64,000 nucleotides of DNA from CAVVYA01 sp963752345 (GCA_963752345.1 CAVVYA010000017.1:248001-312000); one strand, 5' to 3'; counted from the stretch's first letter, positions 32,158 to 41,554 are shown. The notes: generated from the letters alone by a model not told the origin. Made by a program: numbers and translations.

Positions 32158-34964
32158 TGGCCAAGTCTTTCGAGAATGGCGGGGACATGCACCTGATCGG
32201 CCTTGTAGTTGCCGGTCAGCACATACATCACGACATTGACGCCGAAGCGGTAGGCGATCTCGCGCTGGGCCTCGCCGCCGGGCGTCACCGGCAGGAGCGG
32301 ACGGGAATTGCCGCCCACGGCCCAAGCGCCGGCCCAGTCGCTGCTGCCGATGATGATCGAGGAAACGCCGTCATTGGTGCTGCCCGCGGCGCGCTCGACC
32401 CACACCGTGCTGCCCTGCCAGCGCCCGGGAAAATCCTGGATGAGATAGAACGCCTTGGTCAGTATGTGATCCTGCGGCGCCGGAATCAGCGACGGAACTT
32501 CGAGCCCGTCGAGAATTTCGCGCAGCTTCTGGCCGCCCGGGCCGGCCGGCGCGATGCTGCCCTGCACGGAAAGCGTGCCGAATTGCGCGTCGCGCGTATC
32601 GAACAGAATCGTGCCGCCGCTGCGCAGGAAGGCGACCAGGCGATCGCGCGCGCGCGCCGACAGGCGCGGCTGGGTTTCCGTCATCGGCCAGTAGAGCAGC
32701 GGATAGAACGACAGCTCGTCGCGTTCGACATCGACTTCCATGGGCGCGTCCGGTTCGACCGACGTGCGGTTGCGCAGCACGTTGCTGAGGCCCAGCAGAC
32801 CGGCGCGGCTGATGTTGTCGATCTGATCGTCGCCGGTGCGCACATAAGCGAGCCTTGTGCCCTGGGTCGCCTCGATGGCCAATCTTTCGTCGACCGCCGC
32901 AACCGGCGCGCTCTGTGCCAGGGCGCCGCTCGTCGTCAACAACGCAGCGCCGCCGACCAGTGTCGCCAGCGCCAAAGCCGCGACGCCTGCGCGACGAGCG
33001 TGGGAATCGCGGCGCCAGCGCGACGGCACCGGCAACAGGCCGCGCAGGCCGAGGCCGATCCACAGATCGATGATGGCGAGAATCAGCGCCGCGGCGAGCA
33101 GCCAGGGACGCAGGTCGACCTCGCGCTCGGCGCTGAACGGCGTCTGGCGCACGCCGGGGGGCAAGGCCGCCATGGGGCGCAGCGCATCGATACCGGCCGC
33201 GAGATTGAGCGCGACGCGCGCCGAGTCGTTGCCGTAGAAGCCGGGCGGGTGGGTCGGCCCGAGCAGACTGCGCAGCGCCGCGCTGTCGCTCAACGCGATC
33301 GGCGGCAAGGGTGTTACCGCCGCGGCGGGCTGCTGCAGATGGCCGAAGCCGTCGAGCGTTTGCAGCGGGGGCAGCGCCTGGCCGGCGCCGCCCTCGGCGA
33401 CGCCGTGGCTCTGCGCCACGACCCGGCGCAGCATGTCGACGAACAGGCCGGACAGCGGCAGGTTCGACCATTCCGGATTGGCCGTGGTGTGGATCAGCAC
33501 GATGCTGCCCTGGCCGCGCTTGTCGGCGGTGACCAGCGGCGTGCCGTCGGCCAGCCGCGCCCAAGTCTTCTCGCCGAGATCGAGGCTCGGCTCGGCCAGC
33601 ACCTGGCGCGTGACGCGCACGTCCTGCGGCACCGGCAGGCCGAAGAACGGCGAGGCCTTGTCGAACGGGGCGAGCGGCGCCGGCTGCGCCCACGACAAGG
33701 CGCCGCCGAGCGCGCGGCTGCCGCGCAGCCGCACCGGCGTCAGATCGTCGGGCTTCTCGGCGAGATTGCCGCCGGCGAAGCGGATCACCGTGCCGCCGTT
33801 CTCCATCCAGCTCTTGATCTGGGCGCGCTCGCTCTCGGCAAGCGGCACTTCGTCGGGCAGCACCATGACGGCGAGGCTGCGGCGCAGCAGATCGGCGACC
33901 GGGCCGGCGCGCACTTCGCTGAACGGCGCCAGCGCGCGGTCGAGATAATAGATCGCGCTGAGCAGCGGCTGCGGCTGACCGGCGGCCGAACTGGGCGCCA
34001 CGATGCCGACCGGGCGGCGGCGCCAGCGCTCGTCGAGCAGCGCCACCGCGCCGGCGCTGTCCTCGCCTTCGAGGGCAAGCCGCACCAGGCGGTTGCGCAA
34101 CTCCGTCGGCGGCTCGAGACGCAGCACATGGACGGTTTCACCCTGCTCGAACATCGCCTCCTCGCGCAGCAGCAGCCGGCCGTCGTCACCGGTGCCGCGC
34201 ACCGCGATGCGGCTTTCACCGCCGCCGTCGGCGCGCAGCACGCGCAACATCAGCGCGGCGCCCTCGGCGCTCGGCGGCGGCAGGGCGCGCGCCAGCTTGC
34301 CCGGCGCGGAGCGAATCACTTCGAGGCTGCCGAAGCGCTGCAGCCGTTCGGCGAGCGCGCGCGAGTTGCCGTCTTCCAGACCGTCGGCGACCCAGATGAC
34401 ACTGGCGCCATCGGGCAGATCGATCCGCTCGGCGGCGGCGAGCGCCACGGTGCGATCGACCGGCCAGGGCTTGGGCGTGAGCGCTTGCACCAGGCTCCGG
34501 GCATCCTGGGCGCGCAGCAGCTTGGACGGTTCGAGCGGCTCGCCGCCGGCGGGCGCCGCGGTGGTCAGCATCATGACCGGCCGGCCGGCACGCTCCGCGC
34601 GATCGAGCGCGGCGTCCATGGCCTGCTGGCGCTCGCGCCAGGTCGGCGCCGCGGCCCAGCCATCGTCCACCACCAGCAGCACCGGGCCGCTGCCGACTAG
34701 TTGCGTGCTGGGATTGAGCAGCGGCCGGGCGAGCGCCAGGATGACGAGCGCCGCCAGCAGCATGCGCAGCAGCACCAGCCAGAGCGGTGTCTTGTGCGGC
34801 GTCTGCTCCTGCTCCTTGAGATCGAACAATAGCGCGATGGCCGGAAAGCGAACATGGCGCGGGGCCGGCGGTGTCACCTTGAGCAACCACCACAGGATCG
34901 GCAGCGCGGCCAAACCCGCCAGCAACCAGGGCGAGGCGAACGCGAGGCTGCCGAGGCTCAACAT
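32154..34964 (-). CDS. BatA-like N-terminal/DUF4159 membrane protein
   Basis: 936 aa. The N-terminus is the BatA (aerotolerance regulator) domain: SLGSLAFASPWLLAGLAALPILWWLLKVTPPAPRHVRFPAI, with a second TM (LWLVLLRMLLAALVILALARP). A VWA-like region follows (GPVLLVVDDGWAAAPTWRERQQAMD), then about 450 residues of mixed domain, a TM near 680 (AGVAALALATLVGGAALL), and a C-terminal DUF4159: LSFYPLLYWPMTETQPRLSARARDRLVAFLRSGGTILFDTRDA. It lacks a clear MIDAS DxSxS. It overlaps the next gene by 4 nt. Function is unproven; the group is thought to act in chaperone-like, MoxR-driven envelope processes. Confidence 0.82.
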   Translation of the reverse strand: MLSLGSLAFASPWLLAGLAALPILWWLLKVTPPAPRHVRFPAIALLFDLKEQEQTPHKTPLWLVLLRMLLAALVILALARPLLNPSTQLVGSGPVLLVVDDGWAAAPTWRERQQAMDAALDRAERAGRPVMMLTTAAPAGGEPLEPSKLLRAQDARSLVQALTPKPWPVDRTVALAAAERIDLPDGASVIWVADGLEDGNSRALAERLQRFGSLEVIRSAPGKLARALPPPSAEGAALMLRVLRADGGGESRIAVRGTGDDGRLLLREEAMFEQGETVHVLRLEPPTELRNRLVRLALEGEDSAGAVALLDERWRRRPVGIVAPSSAAGQPQPLLSAIYYLDRALAPFSEVRAGPVADLLRRSLAVMVLPDEVPLAESERAQIKSWMENGGTVIRFAGGNLAEKPDDLTPVRLRGSRALGGALSWAQPAPLAPFDKASPFFGLPVPQDVRVTRQVLAEPSLDLGEKTWARLADGTPLVTADKRGQGSIVLIHTTANPEWSNLPLSGLFVDMLRRVVAQSHGVAEGGAGQALPPLQTLDGFGHLQQPAAAVTPLPPIALSDSAALRSLLGPTHPPGFYGNDSARVALNLAAGIDALRPMAALPPGVRQTPFSAEREVDLRPWLLAAALILAIIDLWIGLGLRGLLPVPSRWRRDSHARRAGVAALALATLVGGAALLTTSGALAQSAPVAAVDERLAIEATQGTRLAYVRTGDDQIDNISRAGLLGLSNVLRNRTSVEPDAPMEVDVERDELSFYPLLYWPMTETQPRLSARARDRLVAFLRSGGTILFDTRDAQFGTLSVQGSIAPAGPGGQKLREILDGLEVPSLIPAPQDHILTKAFYLIQDFPGRWQGSTVWVERAAGSTNDGVSSIIIGSSDWAGAWAVGGNSRPLLPVTPGGEAQREIAYRFGVNVVMYVLTGNYKADQVHVPAILERLGQ

Positions 34965-35027
34965 GGCCGTCTCGCAAGTTTCCGCGTGACGCGGGATGCC
35001 ATCGTCATGCTGGGTTTCATGCGGGCC

Positions 35028-35906
35028 TCAATCGCGCAACTGCGAGAGCAGGCCGAACAGCGCCAGCAAGGCGCTTTGCGGCGAGGCGTCGGTGTGATGC
35101 AGCGAGAAGGTCCAGCCGCGGCCGCGGCACAGCGCCTGCAAGGCTTCGCGGCGCGCCGCCAGCCGGCGCACATATTCGTCGCGCACCGTTTCGGTGCGGT
35201 TGATCAATGTGGTGCCTTCCTCTTCGAACCCCTCGAAGCGGATGCGGCCGTTGAACGGCAGAGTTTCCTCGGCGGGATCGAGTATCTGGACCAGATGACC
35301 GTTCACGCCGCGCCCGGCGAAGCCGTGCACGGCGGCTTCGATCTCCTCCAGCGGGCCGAGGAAATCGCTGAGCAGCACGGTGTGGGCATGGCGCGGCAGC
35401 GGATCGCGCGCGGGGATATTGGCGCCGGCCTTGTTGTCGCGGGTCAGGGTCTCGGCCAATCGCACCAACGTCGCGCGGCCGACCGCGGGCGGATAGCCCT
35501 CGCCGAGCAGCGCCACCCGTTCGCCGCCGTGCATCAGCAGGGCCGCCAGCGCGAGCAGCAGCAGACCGGCGCGCTCGCCCTTGTGCGGCAGGTTGCGCTG
35601 TGACGCATAGTGCATGGAGGGCGAATCGTCGCGCCACAGCCAGACGCTCTGGGCCGCTTCCCATTCGTTCTCGCGGATGAAGACATGCTGGGTTTTGGCC
35701 GACTGGCGCCAGTCGATCTTGTGGGCGGTGTCGCCCGCCTGGTAGGCGCGGTATTGCCAGAACGCGTCGCCTTGGCCGATACGCCGGCGGCCATGAACGC
35801 CTTGCGCAACCGTACTGGCGACCCGCTCCGCGGCAACCAGCAGCGGCGGCAGTGTGGACGCGAGCTCTTCGGCTCGTTGAAGCGAGGTGGGCTGATACGA
35901 CGCCAT
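35028..35906 (-). CDS. DUF58 domain protein
   Basis: 292 aa, one DUF58 (VWA-related) domain: RVASTVAQGVHGRRRIGQGDAFWQYRAYQAGDTAHKIDWRQSAKT, with the typical R-x-Y-x-x-G-D-x-x-x-x-I-D-W signature near residues 50-65, then VWLWRDDSPSMHYAS (a D-x-S-x-S metal-site-like motif), LLLALAALLMHGGERVALLG, and LLSDFLGPLEEIEAAVHGF. It has no TM segment here, unlike many DUF58 proteins. It follows moxR by 39 nt and precedes the BatA/DUF4159 gene by 63 nt in the same leftward operon. Confidence 0.88.
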   Translation of the reverse strand: MASYQPTSLQRAEELASTLPPLLVAAERVASTVAQGVHGRRRIGQGDAFWQYRAYQAGDTAHKIDWRQSAKTQHVFIRENEWEAAQSVWLWRDDSPSMHYASQRNLPHKGERAGLLLLALAALLMHGGERVALLGEGYPPAVGRATLVRLAETLTRDNKAGANIPARDPLPRHAHTVLLSDFLGPLEEIEAAVHGFAGRGVNGHLVQILDPAEETLPFNGRIRFEGFEEEGTTLINRTETVRDEYVRRLAARREALQALCRGRGWTFSLHHTDASPQSALLALFGLLSQLRD

Positions 35907-35945
35907 AAACTCCTTACGCGAAAAACCGGCCGCGTTTACCCGGCA

Positions 35946-36983
35946 TCAGACGAACGGCGCGGCGAGTCTCTGAATGACGCTGTCGATGGTGACACCGTCG
36001 GCGCGCGCCGAGAAATTGAGCGCCATGCGGTGGCGCAGCACCGGACGGGCGAGCGCCAGCACGTCGTCGAGCGAGGGCGCGAGCCGGCCTTCGAGCACAG
36101 CGCGGGCGCGGCAGGCAAGCATCAGCGCCTGGCTGGCGCGCGGGCCGGGCCCCCAGGCGACATGGCGCTTCACCTCTTCAATGTCGGTGCCTTCGGGCCG
36201 GCCGCTGCGCACCAGGGTCAGGATAGCGTCGACCACGCTTTCGCCGACCGGGATGCGACGTACCAGACGCTGCGCCGCGATCAGGTCGTTGGCGGTCATC
36301 ACCGGCTTGGCCTCGGCTTCGGCGACCCCGGTGGTGGCGATCAGCATGTCGCGCTCGGCGTCGCGGTCCGGGTAGTCCACGTCGACCTGCAGCAGGAAGC
36401 GGTCGAGCTGCGCTTCGGGCAGCGGATAGGTGCCTTCCTGCTCGAGCGGATTCTGGGTCGCCAGGACATGGAACGGGCCCGGCAGAGCGTGATACTGGCC
36501 GGCCACCGACACCTGATGCTCCTGCATGGCCTGCAGCAGGGCCGACTGGGTGCGCGGGCTGGCGCGGTTGATCTCGTCGGCCATGAGCAGTTGGCAGAAC
36601 ACCGGGCCGCGAATGAAGCGGAAGGAGCGCTTGCCGCCGTCGCTTTCTTCCAGCACTTCGGAGCCGAGGATATCGGCCGGCATCAGGTCGGGGGTGAATT
36701 GCACCCGCTTGTCGTCGAGGCCGAGGACCGTGCCGAGCGTCTGGACCAGCCGGGTCTTGGCCAGACCGGGCACGCCGATCAGCAGGGCATGGCCGCCCGC
36801 CAGCAGGGTGATCAGAGTCTCGTCGATGACTTGGCGCTGGCCGAAGATGACGCGGCCGATGCCGACGCGCACATTGGCGAGCAGATGTCCGACACGGTCG
36901 ATGTCGTTGGCCAGTTCCGTCGCGTCGACCGAGGCCGAACCGGACCGGCCAGAGGCGTGGGAGGGGGTCTCGGTGAGAGTCAC
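35946..36983 (-). CDS. MoxR-family AAA+ ATPase
   Basis: 345-aa AAA+ chaperone-like ATPase. Walker A GVPGLAKT (about 70-77), MoxR block RVQFTPDLMPADILGSEVLEE, Walker B LLMADEINRASPRTQSALLQAMQE (about 133-155), sensor 1 LATQNPLEQEGTYPLPEAQLDRF, and a C-terminal lid with GPGPRASQALMLACRARA. MoxR proteins help assemble or insert cofactors into partner complexes together with VWA proteins; the next three genes are such partners. Start taken as GTG 36983, with GAGAGG 6 nt upstream; ATG 37079 would run into the divergent promoter. Confidence 0.92.
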   Translation of the reverse strand: MTLTETPSHASGRSGSASVDATELANDIDRVGHLLANVRVGIGRVIFGQRQVIDETLITLLAGGHALLIGVPGLAKTRLVQTLGTVLGLDDKRVQFTPDLMPADILGSEVLEESDGGKRSFRFIRGPVFCQLLMADEINRASPRTQSALLQAMQEHQVSVAGQYHALPGPFHVLATQNPLEQEGTYPLPEAQLDRFLLQVDVDYPDRDAERDMLIATTGVAEAEAKPVMTANDLIAAQRLVRRIPVGESVVDAILTLVRSGRPEGTDIEEVKRHVAWGPGPRASQALMLACRARAVLEGRLAPSLDDVLALARPVLRHRMALNFSARADGVTIDSVIQRLAAPFV

Positions 36984-36997
36984 GGGCGGCCTCTCGG

Positions 36998-37026
36998 TTG
37001 AGTGAAAAACGAACTCTGTTGATAAT
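36998..37026 (+). promoter_or_regulatory. Putative sigma-70 promoter for the DUF1285 operon
   Basis: TTGAGT (36998-37003) and GATAAT (37021-37026) separated by 17 nt, in an AT-rich patch between divergent moxR and DUF1285. A start site near 37033 fits the choice of ATG 37097 as first codon of the DUF1285 gene. Confidence 0.5.
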
Positions 37027-37096
37027 ATATGACGAAAGCTTGGATGCGGAATACCGTAGTGATCACGAAACGGCGACAATCGGTGCTATCGGTCTC

Positions 37097-37642
37097 ATGC
37101 AAGATTCTATCCGTTCCTTGCCGTTGCCACCGGCGGCCAACGACTGCGGCTTCGACATTCGCATCACCGCGGATGGTAAATGGCACTATCAAGGCTCGCC
37201 GATCGAGCGAATGGGCCTCGTGCGCCTGTTTGCCAGCGTGCTGAAACGCGATGCAGCAGGCGATTACTGGCTCGAAACGCCGGCCGAGCGCGGCCGAATT
37301 CAGGTCGATGACGCGCCTTTCCTTGCCGTCGAACTGAGCATCGAGGGCGTTGGCCGGGCACAGCGCCTGCAATTCCGCACCAATATCGATGAATCGGTAA
37401 CGGCCGATGCCGCCCATCCGATCCATCTGCGCCCCGGCTCCAGCGGCGGCGATGGCGCATTGCGGCCCTATTTGCGGCTGCGGGATGGCTTGGAGGCGCT
37501 GATCGCGCGTCCGGTCTATTACAACCTGGTGGAGATCGCGGTCGAGCACGTGGTCGATGGGGCCGCCGCAATGGGCGTATGGAGCAGCGGCGCTTTTTTT
37601 CCGCTGGGCCCCGCCGAATCCGCCACGGCGAAACCGACATGA
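37097..37642 (+). CDS. DUF1285 domain protein
   Basis: About 181 aa from ATG 37097. It contains the DUF1285 core: FDIRITADGKWHYQGSPIERMGLVRLFASVLKRD, YWLETPAERGRIQVDDAPFLAVELS, FRTNIDESVTADAAHPI, and ARPVYYNLVEIAVEH. The protein is soluble with no signal peptide. The function is not known, but it is regularly found directly before a NUDIX CoA-pyrophosphatase gene in alphaproteobacteria, as here, where start and stop overlap (ATGA). The frame is open up to 36998; the extra residues would overlap the promoter candidate. Confidence 0.85.
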   Translation: MQDSIRSLPLPPAANDCGFDIRITADGKWHYQGSPIERMGLVRLFASVLKRDAAGDYWLETPAERGRIQVDDAPFLAVELSIEGVGRAQRLQFRTNIDESVTADAAHPIHLRPGSSGGDGALRPYLRLRDGLEALIARPVYYNLVEIAVEHVVDGAAAMGVWSSGAFFPLGPAESATAKPT

Positions 37643-38365
37643 GCCAGCTCAGCCTCGAAGACCTGGTCCGCCGCCTGACCCACGGCCTGTCGCGCATCGC
37701 GCCGGTGGATGACGCCGGGGTGGTGTTCGGACCTGGCGAACGGGCGGTGGCGATGGCTCAGCGCCGGCGCGTGGAACGGCAGGGCGCCATCGCCGAGGGC
37801 GGCGGAGCCGGGCTCAAACGCGCCGCGGTGCTCATTCCGCTCGTCGCGCGCGCCGATGGCGCCACGGTGCTTTTGACCCAGCGCACGCCCCATCTGGCGG
37901 CTCATGCCGGGCAGATCAGCTTCCCCGGTGGGCGCCTGGAGCCTCAGGACCGCGACGCCCGGGCGGCGGCGCTGCGCGAAACCGAGGAGGAGATCGGGCT
38001 GCCGCACGGCCACATCGCGCTGCTCGGCGAAATGGAGGAATATGGCACCATCACCGGCTTCCGGGTTACCCCGGTGGTCGGCGTCGTGACGCCGCCCTTC
38101 AGCCTGATGCCCGACCCATCCGAGGTGGCCGCGGTGTTCGAAGTGCCGCTGGCCTTCATCCTCGATCCGGCCAACCGGCGTCACGCGGTCGAAAAGCGTG
38201 ACGGGCTCGAACGCGATATTTACGAAATCGCCTATCGAGTCCTATCGCATTTGGGGCTTCACGGCGCGCCTCCTGGTGCGTCTCGTCGAGGTCATCGAAA
38301 ACGCCGCCGGCCACGAGGCCTCGAACCGCATGCCGAGCCACACTACGACCGCTGAGGAAGCCTGA
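37639..38365 (+). CDS. NUDIX hydrolase, CoA pyrophosphatase type (one frame break)
   Basis: NudL-like enzyme expected to cleave CoA or related nucleotides. Seen: VLLTQRTPHLAAHAGQISFPGGRLEPQD (the CoA-specific UPF0035 motif leading into the NUDIX box) and AALRETEEEIGL with the metal-binding REx2EE core. After IYEIAYR the frame changes; CGAG at 38236-38239 restored to CGCGAG gives YRESYRIWGFTARLLVRLVEVIEN, the usual family end. The protein then closes at TGA 38363-38365, one base before the next start. Repaired length 242 aa. The start overlaps the DUF1285 stop by 4 nt. Confidence 0.82.
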
Positions 38366-38366
38366 T

Positions 38367-38744
38367 ATGAGCCTGTTCTTCGCCTATGTTCTGCCTCTCC
38401 TGCTGCCGACCGCGATCTACATGCTGTGGCGTATCTGGCGCGAGCGCGGCGCCGCCGCGCGCGGCGCGCCAGCCGGGGCCGACGCGTCCGTCGAAGCTGA
38501 CAGTGCGACTTTGCCGGCCAACGAAATCGTGTGGCGCGACGCCCCCTGGCTGTGGCTCGCCGCCGCGGGAATCGGTTTGATGGCGGCTGTGATGCTGATG
38601 GGCGTGTTCATCCACGATGCGGCGCCGGCCGGGCGTTATGTGCCGCCGCATATCAAGGATGGCAGGGTGGTGCCGGGCGAATTTCTCCCGGAGGGTTCCG
38701 GCGCGGGCCGGCCGGCGCCGCAAGACCCGCGCGGGGCGCGATGA
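38367..38744 (+). CDS. DUF6111 family small membrane protein
   Basis: 125 aa with two TM helices: SLFFAYVLPLLLPTAIYMLW (1-20) and a second at WLWLAAAGIGLMAAVMLMG (about 82-100). A Gly/Ala-rich linker sits between them and the hydrophilic end YVPPHIKDGRVVPGEF follows. This is the typical form of DUF6111 proteins, which sit between nudL and cca in many alphaproteobacteria. Function unknown. It starts 1 nt after the repaired nudL stop and overlaps cca by ATGA, so the string is one operon. Confidence 0.82.
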   Translation: MSLFFAYVLPLLLPTAIYMLWRIWRERGAAARGAPAGADASVEADSATLPANEIVWRDAPWLWLAAAGIGLMAAVMLMGVFIHDAAPAGRYVPPHIKDGRVVPGEFLPEGSGAGRPAPQDPRGAR

Positions 38745-40000
38745 GGCCGGTCAGCCACATCGAACGTCGTGCCTGGATGACGCGGCCGCAGACACAGGCG
38801 GTCATGGCGGCATTGGCGGATGCGGGCGCGACCGCGCGGTTCGTCGGCGGCTGCGTGCGCGACACCCTGATGGGCCGCCCCGTCGGCGACATCGACATCG
38901 CCACCGACGCCGCGCCGGAGGCGGTCGTCGCGGCCTTGGAGCGCAGGGACATCAAGGCGGTGCCGACCGGTATCGCACACGGCACGATCACCGCCGTCGT
39001 CGATCACGCGCATTTCGAAATCACCACCCTGCGCCGCGACGTGGAAACCTTCGGCCGTCATGCGCGCGTCGCGTTCACCGACGATTGGGCCGCCGACGCG
39101 GCGCGGCGCGACTTCACCATGAACGCGCTGTTTCTCGATGGGCAAGGCAATGTCTATGACCCGGTCCACGGGCTCGACGATATCAAGCGCGGCCGGGTGC
39201 GTTTCGTCGGCGATGCGGCGCAGCGCATCGACGAGGATGTGCTGCGCCTGCTGCGCTATTTCCGCTTCTTCGCCTGGTTCGACCGCTTGCCGGCCGATGG
39301 CGACGCGCTCGCCGCCTGCCGCGCCGCGGCGCCCAAGCTGCCGGCCCTGTCCGGCGAGCGCGTGCGCATGGAGCTTCTCAAATTGTTCGCCGCGCCGAAT
39401 CCCGGCGCCACGGTCGATCTCATGGCGGAGACCGGCGTGCTCGCGCAGATTTTGCCCGAAGCGACAGCGCGTGACCGCTTCGCCGCACTGCTCACCGTGG
39501 AGCGCGAGGCTGGCGCGCCGAGCGATCCGTTGCGCCGCATCGCGGCCTTGATCGAGGTGGACGAGGGGGGCGCCCTGGCGGCGGCGCGCCGGCTGCGCTT
39601 TTCGAGCAAGGAGGCGACGCGTCTCGCGGCTCTCGCCGCCCCGAGCCTCGCAGTGACGGCCAACATGCGGCGGACCTCGCTCGACCGCGCGCTGTACCGC
39701 CTGGGCTCTCGTCTGGCGCGCGATCTTGCCGTCCTGGCCTGGGCGGACGCGCGCGCCCACGGCACCGCCGACGACCGGGAATTTCGCCGTTTGATTGCGG
39801 CCGCCGATGGCTGGCGGCCGAAGGCGTTTCCGCTCAAGGGCGCGGATGCGCTCGCGGCCGGCGTGCCGCCCGGTCCCGCCATCGGCCACCTGATGGCGAT
39901 GGTCGAGGACTGGTGGATCGAGCGGGGCTTCGCCCCCGACCGTGCGCAGTGCCTGGCCAAGCTGCGCGAATTGTCCAGTACCGTCATGGAGGCGTCATGA
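38741..40000 (+). CDS. cca: CCA tRNA nucleotidyltransferase / poly(A) polymerase family
   Basis: 419-aa class II nucleotidyltransferase that adds or repairs the tRNA 3' CCA end. Seen: GGCVRDTLMGRPVGDIDIAT with the catalytic DxD at about 50-52, TGIAHGTITAVVD, FTDDWAADAARRDFTMNALF, GDAAQRIDEDVLRLLRYFRFFAWF, and an alpha-helical C-terminal part with no HD domain visible. Start ATG 38741 overlaps the DUF6111 stop; the longer open frame upstream is a shadow. It overlaps the next gene by ATGA. CCA-adding against poly(A) polymerase cannot be told from the motifs alone, but only one such gene is seen. Confidence 0.9.
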   Translation: MRPVSHIERRAWMTRPQTQAVMAALADAGATARFVGGCVRDTLMGRPVGDIDIATDAAPEAVVAALERRDIKAVPTGIAHGTITAVVDHAHFEITTLRRDVETFGRHARVAFTDDWAADAARRDFTMNALFLDGQGNVYDPVHGLDDIKRGRVRFVGDAAQRIDEDVLRLLRYFRFFAWFDRLPADGDALAACRAAAPKLPALSGERVRMELLKLFAAPNPGATVDLMAETGVLAQILPEATARDRFAALLTVEREAGAPSDPLRRIAALIEVDEGGALAAARRLRFSSKEATRLAALAAPSLAVTANMRRTSLDRALYRLGSRLARDLAVLAWADARAHGTADDREFRRLIAAADGWRPKAFPLKGADALAAGVPPGPAIGHLMAMVEDWWIERGFAPDRAQCLAKLRELSSTVMEAS

Positions 40001-40686
40001 CCGAGTTGCGTATCTGTTTCGTCGGCAATTCGCTCACCCACGGCACGCAGGACGACACCACCCTGGGCTGGCCCGGCCGCCTGGTCGCCAAGGCGCGCGG
40101 CCGGGGCCACGATGTCTCGCACTACAATCTCGGCATCCGGCGCGACACCTCGCGCGACATCGCCCAGCGCTGGAGGGCGGAATGTGAGGCGCGCCTGCCC
40201 TCGACCGCGCCGGGCGCCATCGTGTTTTCGTTCGGCGTCAACGATATGGCCTGCGACAAGGATGCGCTGTTTCGCGTCGCGCCGCCGGAGTCCCAGAAGA
40301 TCGCCCGGTCGATCATCGCCGAGGCGGCGGGCCGCTGGCCGGTGTTGTGGATCAGCCCGGTGCCGATCGGCCATGGCGGCTCCGGCCAAGCCCATTGCGC
40401 CGCCTGGCTTCTCGAGGAGGATTATCAGGACAAACGGCTGGCGCAGCTGGTTCCGCATTATGCCGAGGCGGCCGCCGAGCTCAACGTGCCCTATCTCGAC
40501 CTGTTCACGCCACTGGCGCGCAGCCGGCGGTGGCGCTGGGCGCTCGAATCGGGCGGCGACGGCGTGCATCCGTCGGCCAGCGGCTATGCCCTGATGGCGA
40601 AACTGATCGAGCGCTGGCCGGCGTGGCAGGCTTGGTTCAAGCCCGCGACCGCCGGCGCTTCAATCACGAAACTGTCGCCGGCTTGA
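39997..40686 (+). CDS. SGNH/GDSL-family hydrolase
   Basis: 229-aa esterase/lipase fold: block I ICFVGNSLTHG (nucleophile Ser 12), HYNLGIRRDTSRDI (Gly of block II), FSFGVNDMA (block III G-x-N-D) and DGVHPSASGYALMA (block V D-x-x-H). No signal peptide, so cytoplasmic. Substrate unknown. Last gene of the operon that starts at 37097 (all members joined by 1-4 nt overlaps or gaps). It follows cca directly in some related genomes. Confidence 0.85.
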   Translation: MTELRICFVGNSLTHGTQDDTTLGWPGRLVAKARGRGHDVSHYNLGIRRDTSRDIAQRWRAECEARLPSTAPGAIVFSFGVNDMACDKDALFRVAPPESQKIARSIIAEAAGRWPVLWISPVPIGHGGSGQAHCAAWLLEEDYQDKRLAQLVPHYAEAAAELNVPYLDLFTPLARSRRWRWALESGGDGVHPSASGYALMAKLIERWPAWQAWFKPATAGASITKLSPA

Positions 40687-40774
40687 ACGGGGCTGGCGCC
40701 GGCGGCAGCCCTACGCCGGCATGTCGATTTTGCCGGAAGCGGTCGTGAAGCGACAGAGAACGGACGGCTTGACG

Positions 40775-41554
40775 CTAGCTGCCGGCGGCCTTCGCCACGG
40801 CTGCGCGCGTCACGCCATAGAGCGTGACGATGTCGGCTTCGGGCGCGCTCGAGTTGTAGAGCTGCATGAAGGTGGCGAAGTCCTTCAATCCGATCAGGTG
40901 CTTCACGAAGCGATAGCTGGCGAAATAATAGGCGGTGCGGCGCTCGGCATCGGTGACGAGCCAGTCGGGCGGCGGCTTGGTGGTGCCCAGGTAATCCGCG
41001 ATGAGCGGCGGCACCACCGTTTTCAGATCATAGCCGTTGGGATTGGGCCCGACGCTGGTGCCCGGCAGCACCGCCAAGGCGACCCAGTCCGCCAGTCCCT
41101 CGCGCAGGGTATGGCTGCGATAGCGCCAGGTGAAGAGGTGGGTCATTTCGTGGATGTATGTGGCGTTGTTGCGCTTCATGGCGCCGCGATAGGCCATCGC
41201 ATTGAGGAAGACGATGCCGCGCGGATCCTTCGGGTGATCGTGGCCGCGCCAGACATGGGACACGGGGGCCGAAGCGCTGACGACGATCTGAATGCGCGGG
41301 CCCAAAGTCGTGGTATCGAGCTTGAGGCCGGTGACCCTTTCGATGCCCTGATAGGCGTCCTCGGCGTAGCGCAGTAACCTGGCGCCCTCGACGTCAATCC
41401 CGTGCTGATAGATATCGACGAGCTCGCCGCGCGCGACACGCTTCGCCTGCACCAGAATCTGCTCGTCGCTCATCATCCGCTGGGCCTGCGCCGGAAGCAT
41501 GGCGAAGGCGAGAACGAGCGCGCTCAGGGCGATGCGGTGAATGGCCAGGACCAT
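40775..41554 (-). CDS. Secreted metalloprotease-like protein (HExxH)
   Basis: 259 aa with a Sec signal (ALSALVLAFAMLPAQAQ, cut about residue 25). The mature domain has a gluzincin-like zinc site: YIHEMTHLFTW (HEMTH, 135-139) and a downstream REGLADWVAL whose Glu (about 152) could be the third ligand, as in basic-secretory-protein and peptidase MA families. Other points: IQIVVSASAPVSHVWRG, PKDPRGIVFLNAMAYRG. Periplasmic or secreted; substrate unknown. Not obviously linked to its neighbours. Confidence 0.75.
   Translation of the reverse strand: MVLAIHRIALSALVLAFAMLPAQAQRMMSDEQILVQAKRVARGELVDIYQHGIDVEGARLLRYAEDAYQGIERVTGLKLDTTTLGPRIQIVVSASAPVSHVWRGHDHPKDPRGIVFLNAMAYRGAMKRNNATYIHEMTHLFTWRYRSHTLREGLADWVALAVLPGTSVGPNPNGYDLKTVVPPLIADYLGTTKPPPDWLVTDAERRTAYYFASYRFVKHLIGLKDFATFMQLYNSSAPEADIVTLYGVTRAAVAKAAGS

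Noticed and set aside
32157..34700. 847-aa open frame on the plus strand
   Set aside because: It is a shadow of the BatA/DUF4159 gene; it has Gln/Arg/Ala-rich translation and no start context.
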